A DNA stretch of 64,000 nucleotides from DATFVA01 sp963774455 (lineage in GTDB: Bacteria > Bacteroidota > Ignavibacteria > Ignavibacteriales > Ignavibacteriaceae). Position numbers and translations under genes: made by a program. The DNA lies in contig CAVZFD010000004.1 of NCBI GenBank assembly GCA_963774455.1, positions 310,001 through 374,000 of the forward strand. Reading direction: 5' to 3'. Shown one piece after another: positions 17,724 through 26,648 of the stretch; position 1 is the stretch's first letter; each line of letters begins with the position of its first letter. Below the pieces are notes generated by a model. It was not told the origin of the DNA and ran no database searches. It worked only from the letters and a program-made list of their open reading frames with translations.

Positions 17724-19114
17724 TTGCCAGCCAGAAATCGGTTTATTATTTTAGATTGTTCCTGGACCTTCTCCTCCTTAATTCGGCCTTCTTATTGGCT
17801 GCAGTTACCGCACAGTCGTTCGCCATCCTGGTAGATCGAAATTATATGTTTGTATTGCTTGCAGTGTTGAATTTCCTTTGGTATTTCGTATCTAATGTCG
17901 TTAGTTTCTACGATGATCTGCGGACAAGATATTATACTTTCCAGATAGTCAATATTCTAAAGAGTACTATCATTCAGATACTTGCCTCAGTACTATTCAT
18001 CTTTTTTGTCAAAGAAGATCTCTTCACCCGAAATTTCATTCTGCTGTATGCAATGTTGCTGTTTCTGTTTGTAAGCGGCAGGGTAATAGTCATTAGAAGG
18101 ATACTTAGTTCGGTCAGAAGCCGTAAAAAGAATTCGTGGAATCTGCTTATAATCGGGGCAGGTGAAATCGGCAGAGGCTTTTACGATATGCTCGAACAAC
18201 ATAAAGAATTTGGATATAATTTTATCGGGTATTTAGATGATTCCAATATAAGCTCAGAAAAAGTTATTGGAAATATCGATTCACTTGGTAAGGTACTTGA
18301 AGAAAAAAAGGTAGATGAGGTTATCGTTGCTCTTCCCATTTATGAGTCCGGTCAGCTTGATGCAATAATCCATATCTGTGATAAACAGGCTGTGCGGGTA
18401 AATATTATTCCTGATTATTTCCGTTTTGTCTCAAAGAAATTTCAGGTTAATATGATGGGAGATTTTCCGATTATCAGAGTAAGAAGCGAACCTCTGTCAG
18501 AAGCTCATTGGAGATTCATTAAGCGTTTGTTCGATCTATCCTTCTCTTTGCTCTTTGTTGTGCTGGTGCTTTCCTGGGTGTTCCCTTTATTATTTATTGT
18601 TAATAAACTATTCTCTAAGGGCCCTTTACTTTTCCGACAGGAGCGGATCGGGACAAATAATAAAATATTTAAGTGCTATAAATTCAGAACAATGCATGTA
18701 GATCCGGAAACGGAAACATATAAACCTCTCGTAGAAAATGATCCCCGCGTTACCGGGATAGGGAAATTTCTTAGGAAATCAAGTCTTGATGAAATTCCCC
18801 AGTTCATTAATGTATTGAAAGGAGAAATGTCCGTTGTGGGTCCAAGACCTCATGCTCTTCCTTTTAATAAGGTCTATGAAAATATAGTTGAAGAAATCAG
18901 AATAAGAAGCTGGGTGAAACCGGGCTTGACAGGGTGGGCGCAGATACACGGACTTAGGGGGGATGTTGAGGATTATGAATTAAACCGTCAGCGTACTGTA
19001 AAACGCATTGAGTACGATTTGTGGTATATTGAAAACTGGAGTTTCTGGCTGGATATTCAAATAATCCTTTTCACGATATGGCAAATGATAAGAGGGAAAT
19101 CCCGCGGACTTTAA
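17720..19114 (+). CDS. Polyprenyl-phosphate sugar-1-phosphate transferase (WcaJ/WbaP family)
   Basis: A 464-residue initiating enzyme that transfers a sugar-1-phosphate from a UDP-sugar to undecaprenyl phosphate. Four N-terminal transmembrane helices (about residues 10-115), a Rossmann-like CoA-binding-type domain starting NLLIIGAGEIGRGFYDML, then a fifth hydrophobic segment (LFDLSFSLLFVVLVLSW) and the catalytic bacterial sugar transferase domain with FRQERIGTNNKIFKCYKFRTM, SLDEIPQFINVLKGEMSVVGPRP and VKPGLTGWAQIHG. It is the last gene of the operon although it should act first. The substrate is probably UDP-glucose or galactose, unproven. Confidence 0.9.
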   Translation: MIASQKSVYYFRLFLDLLLLNSAFLLAAVTAQSFAILVDRNYMFVLLAVLNFLWYFVSNVVSFYDDLRTRYYTFQIVNILKSTIIQILASVLFIFFVKEDLFTRNFILLYAMLLFLFVSGRVIVIRRILSSVRSRKKNSWNLLIIGAGEIGRGFYDMLEQHKEFGYNFIGYLDDSNISSEKVIGNIDSLGKVLEEKKVDEVIVALPIYESGQLDAIIHICDKQAVRVNIIPDYFRFVSKKFQVNMMGDFPIIRVRSEPLSEAHWRFIKRLFDLSFSLLFVVLVLSWVFPLLFIVNKLFSKGPLLFRQERIGTNNKIFKCYKFRTMHVDPETETYKPLVENDPRVTGIGKFLRKSSLDEIPQFINVLKGEMSVVGPRPHALPFNKVYENIVEEIRIRSWVKPGLTGWAQIHGLRGDVEDYELNRQRTVKRIEYDLWYIENWSFWLDIQIILFTIWQMIRGKSRGL

Positions 19115-19491
19115 TTACACTTCAAATTTATCGACACAATCCTTTTTTTATTTTTAGTGTTATGATTGTGGCTGATATCATCCCTGATTTTTTCTCACAG
19201 CCGCTTTTAAACCGGACAAGTGTTTTGCCCGGCTTCAATTGATTGTACCAGACATTTGCCGCCCCAGGAAAACAAATGAGAGAAAAACCTCTCTCCCCCT
19301 ATCATCACTCTTCGAATATCATTACTTTTCTTGAACTTAATCCCGGGGAGAGTTCATATGAGTTTTCTAATTCCCATATGAACTCTCCTTCCGAACTTTT
19401 TATTTGCTATCTGTTTATTAAATTCTTTCTTAATTTCATCTGTCACCGCAGTTGTTTTACTAATTAATCTTTTCTGAGGCGACATATGTCG
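19115..19491. terminator. Spacer with 14-bp perfect inverted repeat (19347-19388), probable bidirectional terminator
   Basis: Between the polysaccharide operon and the convergent cupredoxin gene there is no gene. GGAGAGTTCATATG (19347-19360) and its exact reverse complement (19375-19388) form a 14-bp stem with a 14-base loop, followed on the plus strand by AACTTTTTATTT after ten bases. A second weaker hairpin (CCGGACAA near 19213 with TTGCCCGG) lies nearer the operon. A terminator for the two converging units is the simplest reading. Confidence 0.55.
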
Positions 19492-20406
19492 TTATTTCAT
19501 CAAGATCATCTTTTTCGTGGCGCTGAAAGATCCGGCAGTTATAGTATAATAATAAATTCCGCTTGACAGGTTGGAGGCGTTAAAATTGATAGCGTAATTT
19601 CCCTCAGCTTTATTCTGGTTTATAAGGGTTGCAACTTCGCTGCCATTAGCATCATAAACCTTTAGCACCACATGAGAAGATTGCGGGACAGAATAATTAA
19701 TCTGCGTGGAAGGGTTAAAGGGATTAGGGAAATTTTGCATAAGTCTGAAATCCGAAGGAACTGCGTTATTGATCTTAACCTCGGCGCTGTACTCGTAGGT
19801 TCCATTTAGATCAATTTGTTTCAACCTGTAGCTCATTACTTCAGGTTGAAGTTTCCTCGTATCATCCCGGAAACTATACAAATTTTCATAGGTTGTGGTT
19901 CCATGTCCCTGTACGAAACCAACTTTCTCCCAACCTGATGCAATCTTCCTCTCTATTTCAAATCCCCTGTTATTACTTTCGGTGGCAGTTTTCCACTGCA
20001 AATCAACAAACCCATCGTTCAGAGATGCTGTAAAAGAGATGAGTTCAACGGGCAGGGGAACGGCCATAATCATACCTGTCATACTGGGGTGGAACGAACA
20101 AACAAAGTCATATTCTCCGTCGACTTCAATTACGTATGAATAGGAAGTCGAGGCACTATTGATTGGTTCATCCCACGGGGTTGCCCCGGGAGGGAGGGAC
20201 GTTCCTGATGTTCCGTTGCAGGTTGTAGTATGGGAACCGCTCACCCAGTTCCAGGTGACTGTATCACCAACGACAGCATTGATCATTGCGGGTGAAAAAG
20301 AAAAATTTGCTACATCAACCGAATGGTTGGTGCAGAATGAGGAGGAGGAGAAGAAGATTAATCCGAGGAATAATAGCAGCAGCCTGATAGTTGCTTTTTT
20401 AATCAT
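19492..20406 (-). CDS. Secreted cupredoxin-domain protein with T9SS type A sorting tail
   Basis: Start set at the ATG at 20406 (MIKKATIRLLLLFLGLIFF), which has AAAGGA upstream and a clear signal peptide; the frame stays open further upstream. The mature protein begins with a plastocyanin-like domain (VANFSFSPAMINAVVGDTV) with copper ligands SGSH and the C-x2-H-x4-M loop in FVCSFHPSMTGM, a complete type 1 copper site. A linker PLPVELISFTASLNDGFVDL with beta-sandwich sequence follows, then a T9SS tail: NFPNPFNPST, SHVVLKVYDANGSEV and final GIYYYTITAG...KKMILMK. It should be exported across the outer membrane and attached or released. It may carry electrons or bind copper outside the cell. Confidence 0.87.
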   Translation of the reverse strand: MIKKATIRLLLLFLGLIFFSSSSFCTNHSVDVANFSFSPAMINAVVGDTVTWNWVSGSHTTTCNGTSGTSLPPGATPWDEPINSASTSYSYVIEVDGEYDFVCSFHPSMTGMIMAVPLPVELISFTASLNDGFVDLQWKTATESNNRGFEIERKIASGWEKVGFVQGHGTTTYENLYSFRDDTRKLQPEVMSYRLKQIDLNGTYEYSAEVKINNAVPSDFRLMQNFPNPFNPSTQINYSVPQSSHVVLKVYDANGSEVATLINQNKAEGNYAINFNASNLSSGIYYYTITAGSFSATKKMILMK

Positions 20407-20500
20407 AGCACTATCCTTTCTGTAAATTTTTTGTTTGGTAAAAAAGATATCGGAAAGATAGTGCTGCATTCCGGGTGAAAGTGACACCGGAATTACAAAT

Positions 20501-20605
20501 TTATTTTATCCTTAACCTGTTATTGAGAACCTTTTTATAGAATTTGAGACCCAGGTAAATCAATATGAAAACCTGAACCAGGATCAATAAAGCTTCAATG
20601 TTCAT
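20501..20605 (-). CDS. 34-residue single-pass membrane microprotein
   Basis: A short frame with an ATG preceded by GGAGG at five-base spacing encodes 34 residues: MNIEALLILVQVFILIYLGL then KFYKKVLNNRLRIK. It has one hydrophobic helix (residues 5-20) and a strongly basic C-terminus, predicting N-out/C-in topology by the positive-inside rule. It lies 94 bp before the cupredoxin gene's start on the same strand, so the two may be co-transcribed. No family was recognised. The ribosome-binding site and protein-like composition support it; conservation would decide. Confidence 0.5.
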   Translation of the reverse strand: MNIEALLILVQVFILIYLGLKFYKKVLNNRLRIK

Positions 20606-21099
20606 AAAAACCTCCACTCAACTAGTTACCCCATATCCTGCAAAAGCTTTGCCATTCGTTTTTAGTTGATTCCAGGCAAAATTGAACCTGGTAAACACCG
20701 ATTCTTGTCATTTTTGTCGTCAAGGTGAGTAATCTTGCCCACCGGGGAGCAAAAAGGGGGCAGCTTCGGCTGTCGCTCGCTTCCTGGAATTGAAGTTCAA
20801 TCTTTTCGCATGACTAACTCAAAATCGATCAGTCAGGGAAGTTATTTCATTTTTTGGGGAATATAAGATGTAACAAGATAAGTGTAAAAGACAGTGAATA
20901 AGCGAAAGGATTATAGAGATCTCTACTTTGAAAACAAGGTGAAGGCGCCAGGATAATAATAGAACGGTTTAAGGTTGCGTCCGGCGAGATAAGGGAAAAG
21001 CTTGCGGATTCTATTGAAGTTACCTTTAAGGAAGGTGAGAACAGGCTTATCATTATAAACTCAGAGACAGGTGAGGAGAAAGAACTTCTTTATCCTAAC
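20606..21099 (+). other. Spacer with orphan open frame lacking a start (20932-21138)
   Basis: Between the microprotein and the rRNA fragments there is no confident gene. From 20932, just after an in-frame stop, a plus-strand frame stays open for 68 codons with a charged, protein-like composition (RIIIERFKVASGEIREKLAD, then IEVTFKEGENRLIIINSETG) but has no ATG, GTG or TTG at its head, and it ends inside the 23S fragment. It may be a decayed gene end. No family recognised. Confidence 0.25.
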
Positions 21100-21282
<183 letters not shown>

Positions 21283-21318
21283 AATCAAAAAGAGACTATC
21301 GTGTGAATAAAAATTTAA

Positions 21319-21368
21319 CGGTCAAGCCTCACGACTTTTAGTACTACCCGGCTCAATGTGTTACCACG
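21319..21368 (-). pseudogene. 23S rRNA 3'-terminal fragment, out of order
   Basis: On the plus strand CGGTCAAGCCTCACGA, then TTAGTACTACCCGGCTCAA, is the reverse complement of the 3' end of bacterial 23S rRNA (E. coli 2840-2900 region). It lies on the same strand as the neighbouring fragment but 5' of it, whereas in a real gene it would be 3'. The two fragments were therefore rearranged, not simply left by an internal deletion. Confidence 0.75.
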
Positions 21369-21751
21369 AAGTATGACAATTCTGTCATACTTTTTATCTC
21401 GATTTGCTGCGAGGTAGTAGTCTCGGTTTGATACTGGGGGCATGTAGTTCGCATGTGGTATTTGCTCTCAAAATGAAACAAGCCGAAAACGAGCAAAATC
21501 CCGATTTTATGATAACAATTCCATCCTGAACACTGACAAAAATGTCATACTCAAATCTGGCTAACATCCCTGGTCCATCAGGCAAATTTTCTACCTATAA
21601 TCAAAATAATTCAGGGGAATGATATCTCTAATTTCTTGCTTGCACACCCCTCCCAGGTTTTCGGGTTTTGGGAAGCAGGAGGCAAGGAAAATACATCCTC
21701 CGGAATAACAAGTATGGCTCCTAAAACTAAAAAGGATATATTATCATAATT
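21369..21751. repeat. Spacer with two TGACA/TGTCATAC palindromes
   Basis: GTATGACA-ATTC-TGTCATAC at 21371-21390 is a perfect 8-bp inverted repeat followed by TTTTT, and TGACA-AAAA-TGTCATAC occurs at 21537-21553. A related TGACA-TTT-TGTCATAC is at 8577-8592. They may be binding sites for one dimeric regulator, or a dispersed repeat. No gene is seen before bacterioferritin. Confidence 0.4.
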
Positions 21752-22252
21752 CTAATTGGCAGGTGCTGTACCTATATCCCTGCCCTTACTTCTCTCGATA
21801 GATTGAAGAGCAAGGTAATTGGGACCGAATTTCTTCATATTGTCCAGCTCAGTGTCATACTGATCAAAATGGGTTTCTTCTTCAACTACCAAACCTTCAA
21901 ATAACTGCTTGGAAACCGAATCCGCATTTGCCGCACATTTGTTAGCCCATTGGTTATATTCCCTGGCGCTGTCTTCCTCCATTTGGGAGGCAAGCTTCAG
22001 CATTTCCTCGACTTCATGTAATTTCTGAACCTCAGAAGCAGCTTTCATTTCAACTTCTCCCTTCAGGAACAATATCCTCTCGGCGAGTCTTTCTATATGA
22101 AGCATTTCGGTGATAGCAGTTCTTCTAAATAAATTAGCGAGTAGATCATAGCCCATATCATCACAACGAAAATGAAAATACATATACTGATGTACCGCAG
22201 AAAGTTCATCAGCAACAGCTTTATTCAACAGCTCTATACTTTTTTCGTGCAT
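21752..22252 (-). CDS. bfr: Bacterioferritin
   Basis: A 166-residue four-helix-bundle iron-storage protein. Ferroxidase-type residues are seen in ADELSAVHQYMYFH (E16), AITEMLHIERLAERILFLKG (E49, H52), MEEDSAREYNQW and VVEEETHFDQYDTEL. M50 corresponds to the haem-ligating Met of E. coli Bfr, so haem binding at the subunit interface is plausible. The length is close to the usual 158. An excellent GGGGAG precedes the ATG. It is transcribed alone, downstream of rpsT. Role: oxidation of ferrous iron and storage as mineral in the cytosol. Confidence 0.92.
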   Translation of the reverse strand: MHEKSIELLNKAVADELSAVHQYMYFHFRCDDMGYDLLANLFRRTAITEMLHIERLAERILFLKGEVEMKAASEVQKLHEVEEMLKLASQMEEDSAREYNQWANKCAANADSVSKQLFEGLVVEEETHFDQYDTELDNMKKFGPNYLALQSIERSKGRDIGTAPAN

Positions 22253-22337
22253 ATTTCTCCCCGGATAATTAATAAAGTAAAATATTTCCTATACAATTTA
22301 ATGATATATTTTGAATCATTAAATCCATATAATAAAA

Positions 22338-22359
22338 AAGGCTCTCCGCAGAGAGCCTT
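22338..22359 (-). terminator. Rho-independent terminator of rpsT
   Basis: AAGGCTCTC and GAGAGCCTT form a 9-bp perfect stem with a four-base loop; on the minus strand the stem is followed by TTTTTATTA. It lies 25 bp after the rpsT stop. Confidence 0.85.
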
Positions 22360-22383
22360 AAAAACTTTTAACAGGTATAAGGA

Positions 22384-22659
22384 TTATTTTTGTTCTTCTT
22401 TTGGCTTGCCAAGTTTATTCAAATGTTTGGTTAGAGCAGCTTTTTTACGGGATGCATTATTACTGTGTACAATTCCTTTGCTCGCTCCCCTGTCAATTAC
22501 GGAAATGGCTTCCTTATATAATTTTTCAGCCTCATCCTTATTTTCTGTTTCCAGAACTTTCTTGTAATGAGTTTTCAACATAGATTCATAACTTTTATTG
22601 ATAGCTCTTTTTCTATCAGAAGTGCGTATTCTTTTCTTTGCCGATTTATGACTTGCCAT
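22384..22659 (-). CDS. rpsT: 30S ribosomal protein S20
   Basis: A 91-residue, strongly basic helical protein starting MASHKSAKKRIRTSDRKRAI, the standard S20 N-terminus, with YKEAISVIDRGASKGIVHSN and SRKKAALTKHLNKL near the end. It binds the 5' domain of 16S rRNA early in small-subunit assembly. It has its own promoter and a strong terminator, so it is monocistronic. Identification is secure. Confidence 0.96.
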   Translation of the reverse strand: MASHKSAKKRIRTSDRKRAINKSYESMLKTHYKKVLETENKDEAEKLYKEAISVIDRGASKGIVHSNNASRKKAALTKHLNKLGKPKEEQK

Positions 22660-22699
22660 CTTTCAGTAAATCCTTGGTTTTGTATATAAAAATAGACCC

Positions 22700-22730
22700 C
22701 AAATATAGATAATTGGGCATTTTTTGTCAA
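22700..22730 (-). promoter_or_regulatory. rpsT promoter, TTGACA-N17-TATATTTG
   Basis: On the minus strand TTGACA (22730-22725) and TATATTTG (22707-22700) are 17 bases apart, an ideal -35/-10 pair that also contains the Bacteroidota -7 element. The predicted start is about 34 bases before the rpsT ATG. Confidence 0.65.
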
Positions 22731-22782
22731 TGTATTCTTTACTAAATTAATCCCTGTTAAAATATTCAAATGTTGCGAAAAT

Positions 22783-23424
22783 ATGCTAAAAATAAATGAA
22801 ATCTATTTCTCGGTTCAGGGAGAAAGCAGCTATGCCGGACTGCCCTGCGTATTTATAAGGTTTACGGGCTGTAACCTCCGGTGTACCTGGTGCGATACTG
22901 AGTATGCATTTTATGAGGGAAATGACTTTTCAATGGATGATGTGATTACTAAGGTTGCGGATTATGGCTGCAGACTTGTGGAAATTACCGGCGGTGAACC
23001 GCTTGCCCAGGATGAGGAATGCCGACAGCTTATGACGGCGCTTTGCAATGAGGGTTATGAGGTTATGCTGGAAACAGGCGGGAGTCTCCCGATTCAAGGA
23101 ATTGATGACCGCGTAAAAATAGTGATGGATCTTAAATGTCCCTCCAGCGGCATGATGAAAAAAAACCTCTATGAAAATATTAATTTTCTCAAACAGAATG
23201 ATGAGTTGAAATTTGTAATTGGAAGCAGGGAAGATTACGAGTGGACTAAGGAAATTATTAAAGATTACCGGCTTGAAGGAAAATGTGAACTGCTAATCTC
23301 AGTTGTCTTCGGAAAGCTGGAGCCTCTTACACTTGTTGAATGGATGCTGAAAGACAAAGTTAAAGCGCGATTCCAGCTGCAATTGCATAAATTCATCTGG
23401 CAGCCGGATACTAAAGGTGTATAA
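22783..23424 (+). CDS. queE: 7-carboxy-7-deazaguanine synthase (radical SAM)
   Basis: A 213-residue radical SAM enzyme that converts 6-carboxy-tetrahydropterin to 7-carboxy-7-deazaguanine in queuosine biosynthesis. It opens with INEIYFSVQGESSYAGLPCVF, then FTGCNLRCTWCDTEYAF holding C-x3-C-x2-C, and LVEITGGEPLAQDE with the GGEP SAM motif. Size is typical for the compact QueE type. queD begins at the very next base, and truA follows. Identification is secure. Confidence 0.94.
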   Translation: MLKINEIYFSVQGESSYAGLPCVFIRFTGCNLRCTWCDTEYAFYEGNDFSMDDVITKVADYGCRLVEITGGEPLAQDEECRQLMTALCNEGYEVMLETGGSLPIQGIDDRVKIVMDLKCPSSGMMKKNLYENINFLKQNDELKFVIGSREDYEWTKEIIKDYRLEGKCELLISVVFGKLEPLTLVEWMLKDKVKARFQLQLHKFIWQPDTKGV

Positions 23425-23838
23425 ATGAAAATTGCTAAAGAATTTCACTGGGACATGGGCCACCGCCTGCCGGAGCATTTCGGCAAATGTAAAAATATAC
23501 ACGGACATTCCTACAGGATGATTGTTGAACTGGAGGGCGAAGTAAACGAAGGCGGGATGATAATGGATTATTATGATCTTAAAAAAATTGTCAATCCTAT
23601 AATCGATCATCTTGATCATGCTTTCATGGTCTTTGAAAAAGATGAGGAAATCGTCCGGTTCCTGGATTCAGTAAAATCAAAAAAGGTAATCGTAAATTTT
23701 CAGTCAACAGTTGAAAACATCTGCCGTTATATATTGGCGGAGATACAGAAACAAAGCCTTCCTCCCAACGTTAAAAAAGTTAAGGTAAGAATTTTCGAAT
23801 CAGTAGATGATTACGCTGAAGAGGAGATCTCGTTCTAA
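23425..23838 (+). CDS. queD: 6-carboxy-5,6,7,8-tetrahydropterin synthase
   Basis: A 137-residue protein of the 6-pyruvoyl-tetrahydropterin synthase fold. Zinc-binding histidines are in KEFHWDMGHRL and KNIHGHSYRM, the catalytic Cys in FGKCKNIHGH, and the later catalytic His in LDHAF. It turns dihydroneopterin triphosphate into carboxy-tetrahydropterin, the substrate of QueE. The ATG directly follows the queE stop codon, so the two are translated together. Identification is secure. Confidence 0.94.
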   Translation: MKIAKEFHWDMGHRLPEHFGKCKNIHGHSYRMIVELEGEVNEGGMIMDYYDLKKIVNPIIDHLDHAFMVFEKDEEIVRFLDSVKSKKVIVNFQSTVENICRYILAEIQKQSLPPNVKKVKVRIFESVDDYAEEEISF

Positions 23839-23840
23839 GG

Positions 23841-24626
23841 ATGGCACGTTTTAAATTGTTTATCGAATATGATGGTACACGGTATTCCGGCTGGCAGAAG
23901 CAGCCGGGCCAGTCGTCAACAAGGACTGTCCAGGGCACTCTCTTCAAAGCTGCAGATGAGATTTTCAAAAATGAAAAGGCAGATATACAGGGTTCGGGTA
24001 GAACCGACAGCGGGGTCCACGCCCTCCGCCAGACTGCGCACCTTGATGTTAAGACTATGCTTGCTCCTGAAATAATCAGACTTAAGCTGAATGACAGTCT
24101 TCCTTATGATATAAATATCCTGGAAGTTGAAAAGGTTCATCCTGATTTTCATGCACGCCACGATGCCCTTAAACGAAGCTATATATACCAGATATCCACA
24201 CGAAGAACTGCTTTTGGAAAAAATTATGTCTGGTGGATAAAAGACAGGCTGAATTACAGGGCTATGGAATCTGCGGCAAAACAATTCGTCGGTATGCATG
24301 ATTTTATATCTTTCTCCGACCAGGATTCAAAAGAAAAATCTACAAAAGTCCTGATAGATGACATACGCTTTAAGCAGGAAGGCGATATAATTCTTATAAG
24401 GATAACAGGGTCTCATTTCTTGTGGAAAATGGTAAGAAGAATGGTCGGTGTTCTTGCAGAAGTAGGCCGCGGAAACTTTTCTGAGGCTGATATAAAAATA
24501 TTTCTCATCACAAGATCAAAAGAACCGTCAAAATATACGGCTCCGCCTTCGGGATTATTCCTGGAGCAGGTTATATATAAAGGGGATATATTCAAAGAGG
24601 AACTACACCCCGTAATCCTCATTTAG
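23841..24626 (+). CDS. truA: tRNA pseudouridine(38-40) synthase TruA
   Basis: A 261-residue pseudouridine synthase acting on the anticodon stem-loop. It begins FKLFIEYDGTRYSGWQKQPG and carries the catalytic Asp in GSGRTDSGVHALRQTAH; YIYQISTRR and HFLWKMVRRMVGVLAEVGRG are further TruA landmarks. It starts two bases after queD, making a queE-queD-truA operon whose products all modify the tRNA anticodon arm. It converges on uvrB with a 2-bp gap and no visible terminator between them. Confidence 0.95.
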   Translation: MARFKLFIEYDGTRYSGWQKQPGQSSTRTVQGTLFKAADEIFKNEKADIQGSGRTDSGVHALRQTAHLDVKTMLAPEIIRLKLNDSLPYDINILEVEKVHPDFHARHDALKRSYIYQISTRRTAFGKNYVWWIKDRLNYRAMESAAKQFVGMHDFISFSDQDSKEKSTKVLIDDIRFKQEGDIILIRITGSHFLWKMVRRMVGVLAEVGRGNFSEADIKIFLITRSKEPSKYTAPPSGLFLEQVIYKGDIFKEELHPVILI

Positions 24627-24628
24627 TT

Positions 24629-26644
24629 TTATTTTACCATTTTCTTAAGACGCTGTATTTCGTCTCTCAGGTGTGCCGCCTTCTCAAACTCAAGGTCTTT
24701 CGCAGCCTGATGCATCTGTCCGTTCAATTCTTCAATCAGATCCTGTTTCTGATCTTTGGTCATATATTTAAGCACCGGCTCGGCTACTTTGGAGAAGGCA
24801 AACGTTTCCGGTTCTTCTTTTTTCCTTATGTCTGCTATCGAGGTAGATGACATTATCTCCTCCATACTCTTGAAGATAGTCTTCGGTTCGATGCCGTGCT
24901 TCTCATTATACTCCTGCTGAATCCTGCGCCTCCTGTTTGTTTCGTCTATTGTTTTCCGCATGGATTCGGTGATGATATTCGCATACATTATCACCTTTCC
25001 GTTAACATTACGGGCTGTACGTCCCGCAGTCTGCATTAATGATCTTTCACTTCTCAGGAATCCTTCTTTATCTGCATCGATAATTGCCACAAGAGATACC
25101 TCGGGGAGGTCAAGTCCCTCTCTCAGGAGGTTAACGCCTACAAGGACATCAAACTCACCAAGCCGCAGATCCCTTAGTATTTCAACGCGTTCAAGTGCAT
25201 CAATGTCGCTGTGTATGTACCTTACAAGGATACCGATTTTATCCAGGTAATCGGAAAGGTCCTCGGCCATTTTTTTAGTAAGTGTGGTAACGAGTGTTTT
25301 CTCCTTCTTCTCTACCCTTTTCCTTACTTCACCAATCAGGTCGTCGATCTGACCTTTAATCGGGCGAACCAGAATTTCAGGGTCAAGCAGTCCGGTGGGA
25401 CGGATTATCTGTTCAACAACTACTCCCCCGGTCTTCTCAAACTCAAAATCAGCAGGAGTCGCACTTACGAAAATCACCTGATCAAGCATTCCCTCGAATT
25501 CCTGGAACTTCATAGGGCGGTTATCAAGAGCTGAAGGAAGTCTGAACCCATATTCTACCAGGGTTTCCTTCCTCGCCTTGTCGCCATTGTACATCCCCCT
25601 GATCTGGGGAACGGTTGCATGCGACTCGTCTATTACACAAAGTAAATCTTTTGGAAAATAATCCATTAAGTTGTAAGGACGGGAACCCGGGGCTCTTCCA
25701 TCAAGATGCCTGGAATAGTTCTCAATCCCCGAGCAATAACCGATTTCCTTCATCATTTCGATATCAAACTTAGTTCTCTGCTCAATCCGCTGAGCCTCAA
25801 GGTATTTTTCCTCTGAGCGGAAATATCTTAACCTTTCCTCCAGTTCCTGTTCAATGCCGTAAATTGCCTTCTGAACCTGTTCACGGTTAGAGACGAAATA
25901 CTTTGCCGGATATATAGGGTTTGATTCAACCTCCCTTAAAACATCTCCCGTAACAGAGTCGATAATGCTGAGCTTCTCAATCTCATCATCCCAGAATTCA
26001 ATCCTTACTGCTTCCTCGTACTGGTAAGCGGGAATAATCTCAACCACATCACCGCGGGCACGGAAAGTTCCACGACTAAAATCGGTATCATTTCTTACAT
26101 AATGAATATCTATCAGGTCTCTTAATAATTTTTTTCTCGGGATCTGCATCCCCTGACGCAGAAAGATTATTTGTTCTGCATAATCCTGGGGTGCTCCAAT
26201 TCCGTATATACAGCTTACAGACGCAACCACTATTACATCCCTTCTTCCCTCTATCAGGGCGGTAGTCGCTTTCAGTCTGAGACGGTCTATTTCTTCATTA
26301 ATTGAAAAATCTTTTTCGATATATACATCGCTTGAAACCACGTAAGCTTCAGGCTGATAGTAATCGTAATAGCTTATAAAGAATTCCACGGCATTAGTCG
26401 GGAAAAAAGCTTTAAACTCGGAATACAATTGTGCGGCAAGTGTTTTATTATGCGATATAATCAGGGTTGGCTTATTAATTTCGGCAATAACATTTGAGAT
26501 GGTAAAAGTTTTACCGCTGCCTGTAACACCCAGCAGTGTCTGGAACTTATCACCGTTCCTGATTCCGGCGGTAAGCTGCTTGATAGCTTCCGGCTGATCA
26601 CCTGAAGGCTTATAATTTGAAACTAATTCGAATTTGTCTCTCAT
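24629..26644 (-). CDS. uvrB: Excinuclease ABC subunit B
   Basis: The 671-residue damage-verification helicase of nucleotide excision repair. Walker A is GVTGSGKT (39-46); the damage-probing beta-hairpin region starts YYDYYQPEAY (86-95); the helicase C-terminal part has GVNLLREGLDLPEV and QTAGRTARNVNGKV; the final UVR motif that contacts UvrC is seen in MHQAAKDLEFEKAAHLRDEI. It matches the usual 660-680 length. The small anchored protein gene lies just upstream on the same strand with a 4-bp gap, suggesting cotranscription. Identification is secure. Confidence 0.97.
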   Translation of the reverse strand: MRDKFELVSNYKPSGDQPEAIKQLTAGIRNGDKFQTLLGVTGSGKTFTISNVIAEINKPTLIISHNKTLAAQLYSEFKAFFPTNAVEFFISYYDYYQPEAYVVSSDVYIEKDFSINEEIDRLRLKATTALIEGRRDVIVVASVSCIYGIGAPQDYAEQIIFLRQGMQIPRKKLLRDLIDIHYVRNDTDFSRGTFRARGDVVEIIPAYQYEEAVRIEFWDDEIEKLSIIDSVTGDVLREVESNPIYPAKYFVSNREQVQKAIYGIEQELEERLRYFRSEEKYLEAQRIEQRTKFDIEMMKEIGYCSGIENYSRHLDGRAPGSRPYNLMDYFPKDLLCVIDESHATVPQIRGMYNGDKARKETLVEYGFRLPSALDNRPMKFQEFEGMLDQVIFVSATPADFEFEKTGGVVVEQIIRPTGLLDPEILVRPIKGQIDDLIGEVRKRVEKKEKTLVTTLTKKMAEDLSDYLDKIGILVRYIHSDIDALERVEILRDLRLGEFDVLVGVNLLREGLDLPEVSLVAIIDADKEGFLRSERSLMQTAGRTARNVNGKVIMYANIITESMRKTIDETNRRRRIQQEYNEKHGIEPKTIFKSMEEIMSSTSIADIRKKEEPETFAFSKVAEPVLKYMTKDQKQDLIEELNGQMHQAAKDLEFEKAAHLRDEIQRLKKMVK

Positions 26645-26648
26645 ATAG

